Shown here: one piece after another, positions 9,801 to 17,983 of the stretch
How positions within the stretch are numbered: position 1 is the first letter of the stretch
Layout: every line of letters starts with the position of its first letter
From: CAVRQM01 sp963732775
Lineage (GTDB): Bacteria > Pseudomonadota > Alphaproteobacteria > Acetobacterales > Acetobacteraceae
Assembly: GCA_963732775.1 (NCBI GenBank)
Contig: CAVTAR010000001.1
Coordinates: 1,984,001 to 2,048,000, forward strand
DNA length: 64,000 nt
Reading direction: 5' to 3'
Translations under genes and position numbers: made by a program
Notes under the pieces: generated by a model
Told to the model about the DNA's origin: nothing
What the model saw: only the letters and a program-made list of their open reading frames with translations
The model's database searches: none

Positions 9801-9856
9801 GGCTGCATGAGAACGGCTGCATGAGAGGGGCTGCATGAGAACGGCTGCATGAGGAT
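9801..9856. repeat. 14-bp tandem array with start codons
   Basis: Four copies of a 14-bp unit (ggctgcatgagaac and close variants), each with an ATG, at 9807, 9821, 9835 and 9849. The last ATG opens the downstream FAD oxidoreductase, so the array forms the 5-prime end of that gene. The unit resembles in length and placement, but not in sequence, the array before treZ. Confidence 0.9.
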
Positions 9857-10979
9857 CGTCCTGCTGGGCGGCGGCCACGCGCACGTCGCGGCCCTGCGCG
9901 CGCTCGGCCGCCGAGCCGTCCCCGGCGCGTCCTTGCTGCTGCTCTCGCGCGCCCCGGACAGCCTGTATTCCGGAATGCTGCCGGGGCTGATCCGCCGCGA
10001 CCATGCCGTAGCGGACGCACGCATGGCCCCGGCCCGCCTCGCCGCGCATGCCGGCGCGACGTTCCTCCAGGGCGAGGCGGTGGGCGTCGACCTGTCGCGC
10101 CGCATCGTCGCCTGCTCGGACGGGCGTGAGATCGGCTTCGACATCCTCTCGCTCGACCTGGGCGGCGTCTCGACGCCGCTCCCGGACACGCTGCCGCTGC
10201 GTCCCATCGAGGGCCTGCCGGCACGCATCGCGGCGCTCGAGGCGGAGCCGCCCGGCCCCGCCCCGGTCCTGGTCGCGGGCGGCGGGCCGGCGGGGGTGGA
10301 GCTGGCGCTCGCCCTGGCCTGGCGCTGGCGCGGCGGCGCGCGGCGGGTCGCGTTGCTGACCCGGGGCGCCGCGGTGCTGCCCGAGGCGCCGCGCGGCGCC
10401 CGGTCGCGGGCGCTGCGGGCGCTCGCCGAGGCGGGGGTCGCGGTCCGGTGCGGCGCCGCGGTCGAGGCCGCCGGGCCCGGTGCCGTGCGGCTCGCCGACG
10501 GCACGCGCCTGGCCACGGCGGCGACTCTGTGGGCCACGGGCGCGGCGGCCCCGCCCTGGCTCGCCGGCACCGGCCTCGCCGTGGACGCGGATGGCTGCGT
10601 GCGGGTGGACGCGGCGCTGCGCAGCGTGTCGCATCCGTTCGTGCTGGCGGCCGGCGACTGCGCCGCCTCGGACCGCTCGCCCCGGCCGAAGGGCGGCGTG
10701 TGGGCGGTGCGCGCCGGCCCGCCGCTCGCCGCCACGCTGCGCGCGATGGCGCAAGGTCGCCCGCCGCCGGCCTGGGTCCCGCAACGCCGCGCGCTGACCA
10801 TCGTCGGCCTGGGCGGCGGTCGCGCACTCGCCTGGCGCGGCGGCTGGTGGGCGGCGGGCCGCCTGCCGTGGCACTGGAAGACGTGGCTCGACCGGCAGTG
10901 GATGCGCGGCGCAGCAGGCGGCGCCGGCCATGGCGCGCGGACGCGGTGGACAGTGTCGTTATTGTATCGTAACGATTAG
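9849..10979 (+). CDS. FAD/NAD(P)-binding oxidoreductase (NDH-2-like)
   Basis: A flavoprotein of 376 residues with two Rossmann motifs, LLGGGHAHVAALRAL at the N-terminus and VAGGGPAGVELALALA near residue 145. Late in the protein, HPFVLAAGDCAA is the second FAD-binding motif, with Asp contacting the flavin. The overall plan matches pyridine nucleotide-disulphide oxidoreductases resembling type II NADH dehydrogenase; the GGGHAHV start is typical of a subgroup often linked with selenide metabolism, but no selD is present here. No redox-active CxxC is seen. The start ATG is the last unit of a 14-bp tandem array and lacks a good Shine-Dalgarno. The last codons are unusually AT-rich. Confidence 0.75.
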   Translation: MRIVLLGGGHAHVAALRALGRRAVPGASLLLLSRAPDSLYSGMLPGLIRRDHAVADARMAPARLAAHAGATFLQGEAVGVDLSRRIVACSDGREIGFDILSLDLGGVSTPLPDTLPLRPIEGLPARIAALEAEPPGPAPVLVAGGGPAGVELALALAWRWRGGARRVALLTRGAAVLPEAPRGARSRALRALAEAGVAVRCGAAVEAAGPGAVRLADGTRLATAATLWATGAAAPPWLAGTGLAVDADGCVRVDAALRSVSHPFVLAAGDCAASDRSPRPKGGVWAVRAGPPLAATLRAMAQGRPPPAWVPQRRALTIVGLGGGRALAWRGGWWAAGRLPWHWKTWLDRQWMRGAAGGAGHGARTRWTVSLLYRND

Positions 10980-11001
10980 CACGCGCTCAAGCCCGCCCTG
11001 C

Positions 11002-11664
11002 TCATCGCCGCTTGGACAGCGGCGGCATCCACCACGGACGGCGCTTGGGATCGACGAAGCCGCTGTCGGTCTCGATGCAGCGATGGTGCCAGCACGCCGC
11101 CCGGTCCTCGGCCAGGGTCGGCCGCCGCGGCTTCTTCGGCCGGGGCTTCCTCACCCGGGGCTTCGGCTGGGGGAGCGGGCCGTCGGGTGAATGCGGCCAG
11201 GGCGGGATGGCGAGCATCCGGCACAGCGCGGCGAGCGGCCTGCGGGCCTGCGGCACCTGGGCCAGCAAGGTTTGCACCTGCGGGTCCTGCAGCCAGTGCT
11301 GGAAGGGCCCTGCGGCCCAGCGGATCTCGATGCCTCGGGCCATCAGCCAGCCGACCCGGCGCGGCAGGCGCGGCGGTCTTGGCGGGGCCGCCTCCGGGGG
11401 TGGAGCTTCGGCGGCTGGTGCCGGGCTGGGCGGCCGGGGCGGCCGGGGCGGATAGGCCCGGGGCAGGCGGCCGGCGGCGAGCAGGGCGAGGAGGGCTTGC
11501 AGGCGGGCGACCAGGCGGCTGGCCCGGCGGTAGGCCAGCCCCGGCAGCGGGCTCGATCGCTCGCGCGATTCCCAGAGGCCGAGGCCGCGGGTCAGCATGG
11601 TCCAGATCAGGCCGAACTGGCGCGAGAGGTCCAGCAGGGCGGGCTGGGATGGGAGGGTGAGCAC
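11002..11664 (-). CDS. proline-rich basic hypothetical protein
   Basis: About 220 residues from GTG 11664; the frame is open upstream but runs into a palindromic repeat, so a start near the conserved-looking LTLPSQPALLDLSRQFG is preferred. A first segment of about 80 residues looks folded and partly hydrophobic (IWTMLTRGLGLWE, LVARLQALLALLA). A Pro-rich linker of about 35 residues follows, then a second segment (GIEIRWAAGPFQHWLQDPQV) and a Lys/Arg/Pro-rich tail ending with two Cys and His (CWHHRC). There is no signal peptide. I recognise no named domain. Coding is supported by amino-acid composition and isolation from other genes; start and function are uncertain. Confidence 0.5.
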   Translation of the reverse strand: MLTLPSQPALLDLSRQFGLIWTMLTRGLGLWESRERSSPLPGLAYRRASRLVARLQALLALLAAGRLPRAYPPRPPRPPSPAPAAEAPPPEAAPPRPPRLPRRVGWLMARGIEIRWAAGPFQHWLQDPQVQTLLAQVPQARRPLAALCRMLAIPPWPHSPDGPLPQPKPRVRKPRPKKPRRPTLAEDRAACWHHRCIETDSGFVDPKRRPWWMPPLSKRR

Positions 11665-11969
11665 GAACGGAACATGAACGATTTGGGGGCGGAAGTCAAG
11701 AGGGAGCGTGGCTTGGGGTGGCTTGGAGCGTGTTGCCGGCGACCCCACCCGGCCCTGCGGGCCACCCTCCCCATGAAGGGGAGGGAAAGAAATCTCCCTC
11801 CCCCTTGTGGTGGCCCGGAGGGCCGGGTGGGGGGCGGCGCCCGTACCGCGGCGAGCTGGCGCCGCAGATGTCGAACCTGCGGCCACCTCCTCCGCCGCCG
11901 GGGGCTGGACAGGTTGCCCCGGCGTCTGAGTGTATAGCGCCCAGAAGAAACGACGGCGGGAGAGCTTCC
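11665..11969. other. intergenic region between divergent genes
   Basis: 305 bases between the minus-strand hypothetical protein and the plus-strand substrate-binding protein. A family-B palindrome occupies 11743-11832. No convincing promoter hexamers were found; the mildly AT-richer stretch near 11925-11955 is the likeliest place for the promoter of the downstream importer gene. Confidence 0.5.
11743..11832. repeat. palindromic repeat, family B
   Basis: A roughly 90-base imperfect inverted repeat with outer arms ccccacccggccct and its complement, then inner arms ccaccctcccc and ggggaggg. It shares the architecture, but not the sequence, of family A. A second family-B copy lies at 17854-17952. 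Confidence 0.8.
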
Positions 11970-13190
11970 ATGGACCTCGGCAGACGCGCACTCATTGGCG
12001 CCACGGCGGCGGGCGCCCTCCTCCCGGGGCGACGCGCCAGGGCGCAGGGGACCGAGACGATCCGCGTCGGCGTGCTGACCGACATGTCCGGCCCCTATCG
12101 CGACGACGGCGGGCCGCTCGCGGTCAAGGCGGTCGAGCAGGCGGTCGCCGAGTTCGCCGCCGCCGCGGGCGGCTTCAAGGTGGAGGTGCAGTCGGCCGAC
12201 CACCAGAACAAGCCCGACATCGGCGCCGGCATCGCGCGCCAGTGGTACGACCAGGGGGTGGACTTCATCACCGGCATCCCGAACTCCGCCGTGGCGCTCG
12301 CCGTGGCCGGCGTCACCCGCGACAAGAACAAGGCCTACGCCAATACCGGGGCCGCGAGCTCCGACCTCACCGGCAAGCAGTGCAACGCCAACACCATTCA
12401 CTGGACCTACGACACCTGGATGCTGGGCCGCTCCACCGGCGGATCGACGGTGCAGGCGGGCGGCGACAGCTGGTTCTTCATCACCGCCGACTACGCCTTC
12501 GGCCACGCGCTGCAACGCGACACGACGACCTTCGTCACCGGCGGCGGCGGCAAGGTCGCGGGCTCGGTCGTCTACCCGTTTCCGGGCACCACCGATTTCT
12601 CTTCGTTCCTGCTGCAGGCGCAGGCGAGCGGGGCGAAGGTGATCGGCCTGTGCAACGCCGGCGCCGACACGGTGAACAGCATCAAGCAGGCGCACGAGTT
12701 CGGCATCACCCAGCAGCTCGCCGCCCTGCTGGTGTTCATCCCGGACATCCACGCGCTGACGCTCGACGTGGCGCACGGGCTGCTGGTGACCGAGACGTTC
12801 TACTGGGACCTGAACGAGCGCACGCGGGCGCTGTCGGAGCGGATGAAGGCTCGCCAGCCCGACCGCCGGCTGTGCATGGACCAGGCCGGCGGCTACTCGG
12901 CCGTGACGCACTACCTCAAGGTCGCCGCCGCGATGGGGGCGGCCGAGGCGAGGAAGGACGGCGCCGCGACGGTCGCGCGGATGAAGGCGATGCCGACCGA
13001 CGACGACGCCTTCGGCCCCGGCAGCATCCGCGAGGACGGGCGCAAGCTGCATCCGAGCTACCTGTTCCGGGTCAAGACGCCGGCCGCGAGCAAGGCGCCG
13101 TGGGACTACTACGAGCTGCTCGCCACCACGCCGGCCGACCAGGCGTTCCGGCCGCTGCACGAGGGCGGCTGCCCGCTGGTGAAGGGGTGA
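11970..13190 (+). CDS. ABC transporter substrate-binding protein (branched-chain amino-acid type)
   Basis: A periplasmic binding protein of type I fold, 406 residues. ATG 11970 follows GGGAGAG. The N-terminus MDLGRRALIGATAAGALLPG with twin Arg suggests Tat export. The mature protein begins TETIRVGVLTDMSGPYRDDGG, the usual opening of LivJ/amide/urea-type receptors, and contains GIPNSAVALAVAGV and a downstream YWDLNERTRALSERM segment typical of this family. It heads a gene set with livH- and livM-like permeases. The ligand cannot be fixed: this subgroup binds aromatic acids, amides or amino acids. Confidence 0.85.
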   Translation: MDLGRRALIGATAAGALLPGRRARAQGTETIRVGVLTDMSGPYRDDGGPLAVKAVEQAVAEFAAAAGGFKVEVQSADHQNKPDIGAGIARQWYDQGVDFITGIPNSAVALAVAGVTRDKNKAYANTGAASSDLTGKQCNANTIHWTYDTWMLGRSTGGSTVQAGGDSWFFITADYAFGHALQRDTTTFVTGGGGKVAGSVVYPFPGTTDFSSFLLQAQASGAKVIGLCNAGADTVNSIKQAHEFGITQQLAALLVFIPDIHALTLDVAHGLLVTETFYWDLNERTRALSERMKARQPDRRLCMDQAGGYSAVTHYLKVAAAMGAAEARKDGAATVARMKAMPTDDDAFGPGSIREDGRKLHPSYLFRVKTPAASKAPWDYYELLATTPADQAFRPLHEGGCPLVKG

Positions 13191-13200
13191 CGCTGGTGCG

Positions 13201-13291
13201 GCAAGCCCCTCACCCCGGCCCTCTCCCCAAGGGAGAGGGAGCAGACTCGTCTCCCTCTCCCCCAGGGCGAGGGCTGGGGTGAGGGGCTTGC
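13201..13291. repeat. palindromic repeat, family A
   Basis: Imperfect arms of about 41 bases (13201-13241 and 13251-13291) beginning gcaagcccctcaccccggcc, with a 9-base centre. It fills the gap between the binding protein and the livH-like permease and ends 16 bases before the permease start. It could set unequal expression of the binding protein and the membrane subunits. Confidence 0.85.
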
Positions 13292-13307
13292 GCGCGAGGC
13301 ATCGCTG

Positions 13308-14195
13308 GTGACCCTGATCTTCGGCCAGCCGCTGATGCTGCTGTACGGGCAGCTCGCGCTGGGGGCGATCAACGGCGCGTTCTATGCGCTGCTGTCGCTC
13401 GGGCTGGCGATGATCTTCGGCCTGCTCGACATCATCAACTTCGCCCACGGCGCGCTGTTCATGCTGGGCGCGTTCGTCGCCTGGGGGCTGCTCGCGCATC
13501 TCGGCATCGGCTACTGGGCCGCGCTGCTGCTCGCGCCGCTGATCGTGGGCGGCCTGGGCGCGGTGCTGGAACGCACGCTGATCCGCCGGCTGCGCGGGCT
13601 GCCGCCGCTGTACGGGCTGCTGCTGACGTTCGGCTGCGCGCTGATCATCGAGGGCGTGATGCGCAACGAGTTCGGCAGCTCGGGCGTCTCGTACCCGATC
13701 CCCGCGGCGTTGCAGGGGCCGACCAATCTCGGCTTCATGATCTTGCCCACCTACCGGCTTTTCGCTGTGTTCGCGGCGAGCGCGGTGTGTCTTGCCACCT
13801 GGCTCGTCATTGAGCGCACGAAACTCGGCGCCACGCTGCGGGCGGCGACCGAGAACGGCCCGCTGGTGCAGGCGTTCGGCGTCGACGTGCCGCGGCTGGT
13901 CACGCTGACCTACGCGGCGGGCGTGGCGCTGGCCGCGTTCGCCGGCGTGCTGGCGGCGCCCATCTCGTCGGTGAACCCGGGCATGGGGTCGAGCGCCATC
14001 ATCGTGGTGTTCGCGGTGGTGGTGATCGGCGGCATGGGCTCCATCCTGGGCTCCATCGTCACCGGCTTCGGGCTCGGCCTGCTGGAGGGGCTGGCCCGCG
14101 TCTACTACCCGCCGGGGTCGGCCACGGTGATCTTCGTGGTGATGGTGCTGGTGCTGCTGGTCCGCCCCGCCGGGCTGTTCGGGCGGGCGGCGTGA
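13308..14195 (+). CDS. livH: branched-chain amino-acid-type ABC permease (LivH family)
   Basis: An integral inner-membrane subunit of 295 residues with about eight hydrophobic helices. Characteristic LivH segments are GAINGAFYALLSLGLAMIFG, INFAHGALFMLGAF and the coupling-region motif GADVPRL-like AFGVDVPRLVTLTYAAG. The C-terminus ends VMVLVLLVRPAGLFG, the family signature. The start is GTG 13308 with GAGG upstream. The stop overlaps the GTG start of the next permease. Confidence 0.88.
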   Translation: MTLIFGQPLMLLYGQLALGAINGAFYALLSLGLAMIFGLLDIINFAHGALFMLGAFVAWGLLAHLGIGYWAALLLAPLIVGGLGAVLERTLIRRLRGLPPLYGLLLTFGCALIIEGVMRNEFGSSGVSYPIPAALQGPTNLGFMILPTYRLFAVFAASAVCLATWLVIERTKLGATLRAATENGPLVQAFGVDVPRLVTLTYAAGVALAAFAGVLAAPISSVNPGMGSSAIIVVFAVVVIGGMGSILGSIVTGFGLGLLEGLARVYYPPGSATVIFVVMVLVLLVRPAGLFGRAA

Positions 14196-15166
14196 GGCAG
14201 CGGCGCTGGCCGCAGGCGCTCGCCTTCGCCGCGCTGCTGGCGGCCATCGTCGTCGCACCGCTGCAGTTCTACCCGGTGTTCGTGATGAAGGTGCTGTGCT
14301 TCGCGCTGTTCGCCGCCGCCTTCAACCTGCTGCTCGGCTTCGCCGGCCTGCTGTCGCTGGGCCACGCCGCCTATTTCGGCATGGGCGGCTACGTCGCGGC
14401 CTATGCCGCCAAGTATCTCGGCTTCTCGGCCGAGCTGTCGGTGCTCGCGGCCGGCCTCGCGGGCGCGGCGCTGGGCGCGGTGTTCGGCGGGCTCGCGATC
14501 CGCCGGCAGGGCATCTACTTCGCCATGATCACGCTGGCGCTGGCGCAGATGAGCTACTTCTTCTGCGTCGAGGCGACCGGCTTCACCGGCGGCGAGGACG
14601 GCATCCAGTCGGTCGCCCGCCCGCCGCTGCTGTTCCTGATCCCGCTGCGCTCGGACGCGGCGATGTACGGCTTCGTCGCCGCGCTGTTCGTGGCCTGCTT
14701 CCTGCTGATCCGGCGCATCGTGCATTCGCCGTTCGGCCAGGTGCTGCTGGCGATCCGCGAGAACGAGACGCGCGCCATCTCGCTCGGCTACGCCACCACG
14801 CGCACGAAATGGCTCGCCTTCGTGCTGTCGACCGCGCTGGCCGGCGTCGCGGGGGGTGCGAAGTCGCTGGTGTTCGGCATCGCCACGCTGAGCGACGTGC
14901 ACTGGACCATGTCCGGCGAGGTCGTGCTGATGACCCTGCTGGGCGGCGTCGGCACGCTGTACGGCCCGGCGGTCGGGGCGCTGGTGGTGATCGCCATGGA
15001 GACCTATCTGGCACCGTTCGGCGACTGGGTGACGATCTCCCAAGGGGCGGTGTTCGTGGTCTGCGTGCTGGCGTTCCGGCAGGGCATCGTCGGCTCGCTC
15101 ACGGCGCTGGCGCGAAAAACGTTCATTGCCAAGCAGGCGGCGCCTGGGCACAGTCACCCGGCATAG
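14192..15166 (+). CDS. livM: branched-chain amino-acid-type ABC permease (LivM family)
   Basis: The second membrane subunit, 324 residues, starting with GTG 14192 that overlaps the livH stop (GTGA). Motifs include FNLLLGFAGLLSLGHAAYFG, IRRQGIYFAMITLALAQM and FGQVLLAIRENETRAISLGY, the EAA-like coupling loop. The C-terminus has a short extra tail (KTFIAKQAAPGHSHPA). The operon then ends: no LivG or LivF ATPase follows, so the importer must borrow ATPases encoded elsewhere or be incomplete. Confidence 0.88.
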   Translation: MRQRRWPQALAFAALLAAIVVAPLQFYPVFVMKVLCFALFAAAFNLLLGFAGLLSLGHAAYFGMGGYVAAYAAKYLGFSAELSVLAAGLAGAALGAVFGGLAIRRQGIYFAMITLALAQMSYFFCVEATGFTGGEDGIQSVARPPLLFLIPLRSDAAMYGFVAALFVACFLLIRRIVHSPFGQVLLAIRENETRAISLGYATTRTKWLAFVLSTALAGVAGGAKSLVFGIATLSDVHWTMSGEVVLMTLLGGVGTLYGPAVGALVVIAMETYLAPFGDWVTISQGAVFVVCVLAFRQGIVGSLTALARKTFIAKQAAPGHSHPA

Positions 15167-15208
15167 AACACGCCCGATCACGGGCGGACACACGTGGGGA
15201 GCGAGACG

Positions 15209-16219
15209 ATGCAAGAGATTTCCGCCCACCGGCGCGAGCTGATGTTCGGCGCCGGCGCGGCATTGCTGGCCGGCTTCGGCATCACGCCGGCCATGGCGCA
15301 GGACGTCGCCAAGGAGACCGGCCGCTCGGAGAAGCCGCTGAAGGCCGCGTTCTCCAACGCCGGGCTGCAGGCCACCTGGTGCGCCCAGGGCAAGGGCGCC
15401 GCCGAGGCCTGGGGCAAGCTGTTCAACGTCGACGTGACCTGGTTCGACGGCGAGCTGTCGGCCACCAAGCAGCGCGCCGCGATCGACAACATGGCCAGCC
15501 AGAAATGGGACTTCGTCGCGATCCAGGCGTTCGGCATCGGCACTCTCACGGCGCCGGTGAAGCAGATGATCGACGGCGGCACGCCGGTGATCGACATGGA
15601 CACGCTGATCGCCCCGCTCGACGGCATCGACGTGCACAGCTTCCTCGCCCCCGACAACGAGTTCATGGGCGCCTCGGTCACGCAGGCGCTGATGGACGCG
15701 ATCGGCGGCGAGGGAATCGTGACGATGACGCAAGGGGCGCTGGGCCACACCGGCGCGCAGGGCCGGGCGCGCGGCTTCGAGAGCATCGTCAAGAAGTTCC
15801 CGAAGGTGGAAGTGGTGGACAAGCAGCCCGGCGACTGGGACGTGACCAAGGTCGCGCGCATCTGGGAGACGCTGCTGACCAAGTACCCGAAGATCGATGC
15901 GGCGTATTTCCACAACGACGACATGGCGCTCGCCGCGTACAACGTGATGAAGGCGCACGGCCGCACCGAGATCAAGATCGGCGGCTGCGATGCCATGCCG
16001 CCGGCGCTGGTCGCCGTGACCGACGGGCGGATGCTGGCCACGGTGCGCAACCCGTCGTGCCGCATCCACGGCGGGGCGATCGTGGCGGGTGTCGCCGCCG
16101 TGGTGGGCGGCGAGAAGACCGGCGGCGGCATCCCGAAGAACATCGTCACCGACGGCCCGGTGGTGACGAAGGCCAATGCGCCCGGCATGGCATGGATGGA
16201 GAGCCACTACCTGATCTGA
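15209..16219 (+). CDS. sugar-type ABC transporter substrate-binding protein
   Basis: A periplasmic type-I binding protein (Peripla_BP_4 class) of 336 residues. ATG 15209 is preceded by GGGGAG. The export signal holds twin Arg followed by a hydrophobic run (HRRELMFGAGAALLAGFGI). Typical features are KAAFSNAGLQATW at the start of the mature domain, NDDMALAAYNVMKAHGR and IGGCDAMPPALVAVTDGRM. Together with the following two-domain ATPase and RbsC-like permease it forms a complete ribose/xylose-class importer. The substrate is unknown; polyols and sugars are both possible. Confidence 0.85.
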   Translation: MQEISAHRRELMFGAGAALLAGFGITPAMAQDVAKETGRSEKPLKAAFSNAGLQATWCAQGKGAAEAWGKLFNVDVTWFDGELSATKQRAAIDNMASQKWDFVAIQAFGIGTLTAPVKQMIDGGTPVIDMDTLIAPLDGIDVHSFLAPDNEFMGASVTQALMDAIGGEGIVTMTQGALGHTGAQGRARGFESIVKKFPKVEVVDKQPGDWDVTKVARIWETLLTKYPKIDAAYFHNDDMALAAYNVMKAHGRTEIKIGGCDAMPPALVAVTDGRMLATVRNPSCRIHGGAIVAGVAAVVGGEKTGGGIPKNIVTDGPVVTKANAPGMAWMESHYLI

Positions 16220-16227
16220 TTTCTGTC

Positions 16228-17829
16228 GTGCGGTTGCGCCCCTCACCCCGGCCCTCTCCCCCAAGCGGGGGCGAGGGGGCAGGTTCGTCTCCCTCTCCCG
16301 CGCTGGGGGGAGAGGGCCGGGGTGAGGGAGCGGCTGGGCGCGCGCCCCTGCTCTGCCTCGCCGGCATCGGCAAGTCGTTCGGCGGCGTGACCGCGCTCGC
16401 CGACGTGGACTTCGCGCTCGACCGCGGCGAGATCCACGGCCTGGTGGGCGAGAACGGCGCCGGCAAGTCGACGCTGATGAAGATCATCGCCGGCGTCCAC
16501 GCGCAGTACGACGGCAGCATGGCCATCGACGGCCGCCCGGTGCAGTTCCGCTCCGCCCGCGACGCGCTGGCCGCCGGCATCGGCATGGTGCACCAGGAAC
16601 TGTCGATCGTGCCGGAACTGTCGGTGGCCGAGAACGTGGCGCTCGGGCACCAGCCGGTCGGCCGGCTCGGACTGATCGACTACCGCCGCATGGTCCGCGA
16701 CGCCCGCGAGCGGCTGCGCAGCCTCGGCATCGACATCGACCCGCGGACCACCATCGGCCGGCTGCCGATCGGCCTGCAGCAGATGGTGGAGATCGCGCGC
16801 GTGCTGGGCCTGGGGGCGCGCATCGTCATCCTCGACGAGCCGACCTCCGCGCTGTCGCCGCCCGAGGTGGAGCGGCTGTTCGCGCTGCTGCGCCGGGTGC
16901 GCGAGACCGGCACGAGCTTCGTGTTCATCAGCCATTTCCTCGACGACGTGCTGCGCATCAGCGACCGCGTCAGCGTGTTCCGCAACGGCCGGCACGTGCA
17001 GACGGCGGCGGTGGCAGCGATCGACAAGCACTGGATCATCGAGCGTATGATCGGCGCCGGCCACGAGCGGCTGGAGGAGAGCTATACCGGCGAGATCGCG
17101 CTGGCGAGCCGGCCCGACGCGGCCGTGGTGATGCAGGCCGACCGGCTGTGCCGCGCCGGCGCGTTCCTGGACGTCTCGCTGTCGGTGCGGGCCGGCGAAG
17201 TGCTGGGCGTCTACGGCTTCCTCGGCTCCGGCCAGCTCGAGCTGGCGCGCGCCCTGTTCGGCAAACTGCCGCTCGACGCCGGCAAGGTCAACGTCGCCGG
17301 CCGGCGCGCGCGGCTGTCCAACACCACGCACGCCAAGGCGGCGGGCATCGCCTTCGTCCCGGAGAGCCGGCGGGCGATGCTGTTCGCGCTGGAGCCGGTC
17401 TACAAGAACGTCTCCATCGCCATCCTCGAGCGCATCTCCCGCCTGTGGCTGCGGCCGGGCGCCGAACGCGCCATCGCCCGGGGCCACGCGAAGGCGTTGC
17501 AGATCCGCCCGCCCGACGTCGACCGGGCGCTCGGCACGCTGTCGGGCGGCAACCAGCAGAAGGTGGCGCTGGCGAAATGGCTGACCCACCCGCCGCGCGT
17601 GCTGGTGCTGAGCGAGCCGACGCGCGGGATGGACGTGGGCGCCAAGGACGACGTGCTGCGCATCGTGCGCGGGCTGCGCGACCAGGGCATCGGCATCCTG
17701 GTGGTGTCCGCCGAGCCGGAGACGGTGCTGGCGATGGCCGACCGCATATTGGTGATGCGGCGCGGGCGCATTGCCCACGAGTTCGCCGGCGAGACGGTGA
17801 GCAAGGACCGCCTGCTGGCGGCGGCATGA
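16228..17829 (+). CDS. sugar ABC transporter ATPase, two NBDs (RbsA/XylG class)
   Basis: A cytoplasmic energy-coupling subunit of about 533 residues. The first nucleotide-binding domain has Walker A GENGAGKST, a signature drifted to LPIGLQQMVEIAR and Walker B VILDEPTSAL. The second has a degenerate Walker A (GFLGSGQLE), an intact signature LSGGNQQKVALAKWL, and Walker B VLVLSEPTRGMDVGAK with Ser in place of the usual Asp. The only in-frame starts before the first domain are GTG 16228 and TTG 16234. Therefore the first ~35 residues (RPSPRPSPPSGGEGAG and on) are encoded by a palindromic repeat element. Confidence 0.85.
   Translation: MRLRPSPRPSPPSGGEGAGSSPSPALGGEGRGEGAAGRAPLLCLAGIGKSFGGVTALADVDFALDRGEIHGLVGENGAGKSTLMKIIAGVHAQYDGSMAIDGRPVQFRSARDALAAGIGMVHQELSIVPELSVAENVALGHQPVGRLGLIDYRRMVRDARERLRSLGIDIDPRTTIGRLPIGLQQMVEIARVLGLGARIVILDEPTSALSPPEVERLFALLRRVRETGTSFVFISHFLDDVLRISDRVSVFRNGRHVQTAAVAAIDKHWIIERMIGAGHERLEESYTGEIALASRPDAAVVMQADRLCRAGAFLDVSLSVRAGEVLGVYGFLGSGQLELARALFGKLPLDAGKVNVAGRRARLSNTTHAKAAGIAFVPESRRAMLFALEPVYKNVSIAILERISRLWLRPGAERAIARGHAKALQIRPPDVDRALGTLSGGNQQKVALAKWLTHPPRVLVLSEPTRGMDVGAKDDVLRIVRGLRDQGIGILVVSAEPETVLAMADRILVMRRGRIAHEFAGETVSKDRLLAAA
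16236..16329. repeat. palindromic repeat, family A, inside an ABC ATPase reading frame
   Basis: Outer arms of 24 bases (from cccctcaccccggccctctc, and its complement ending at 16328) match at all but one position, with a longer imperfect interior. Unlike the other copies it overlaps the start of the following gene: no ATG or GTG exists between the element and the first ATPase motif. Confidence 0.85.
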
Positions 17830-17853
17830 ACCACGGCCACGTCGCGGGCCGCG

Positions 17854-17952
17854 CCCCACCAGGCGCTCCGCGCCACCCTCCCCACGCGGGGGAGGGAAAG
17901 GACGCGTTTCCCTCCCCCGTGTGGGGAAGTTGGCCACGCGGGCCGGGTGGGG
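17854..17952. repeat. palindromic repeat, family B
   Basis: An approximately 99-base inverted repeat with outer arms ccccacc / gggtgggg and a well-matched inner arm acgcgggggagggaaa with its near complement. It separates the ATPase and permease genes of the sugar importer. The other family-B copy is at 11743-11832. Confidence 0.8.
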
Positions 17953-17983
17953 TTGCGGGCGAGACGAAGGAAGGCTGCCGACC

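Noticed and set aside
10953..10977. AT-rich GTTAT...GTAAC inverted repeat resembling a Zur or Fur box
   Set aside because: It lies in the last codons of a gene, between converging genes, with no promoter in a useful direction, and the half-site spacing does not fit the known boxes.
11665..11991. Upstream in-frame extension of the proline-rich protein
   Set aside because: It crosses a family-B palindrome and overlaps the start of the divergent substrate-binding protein.
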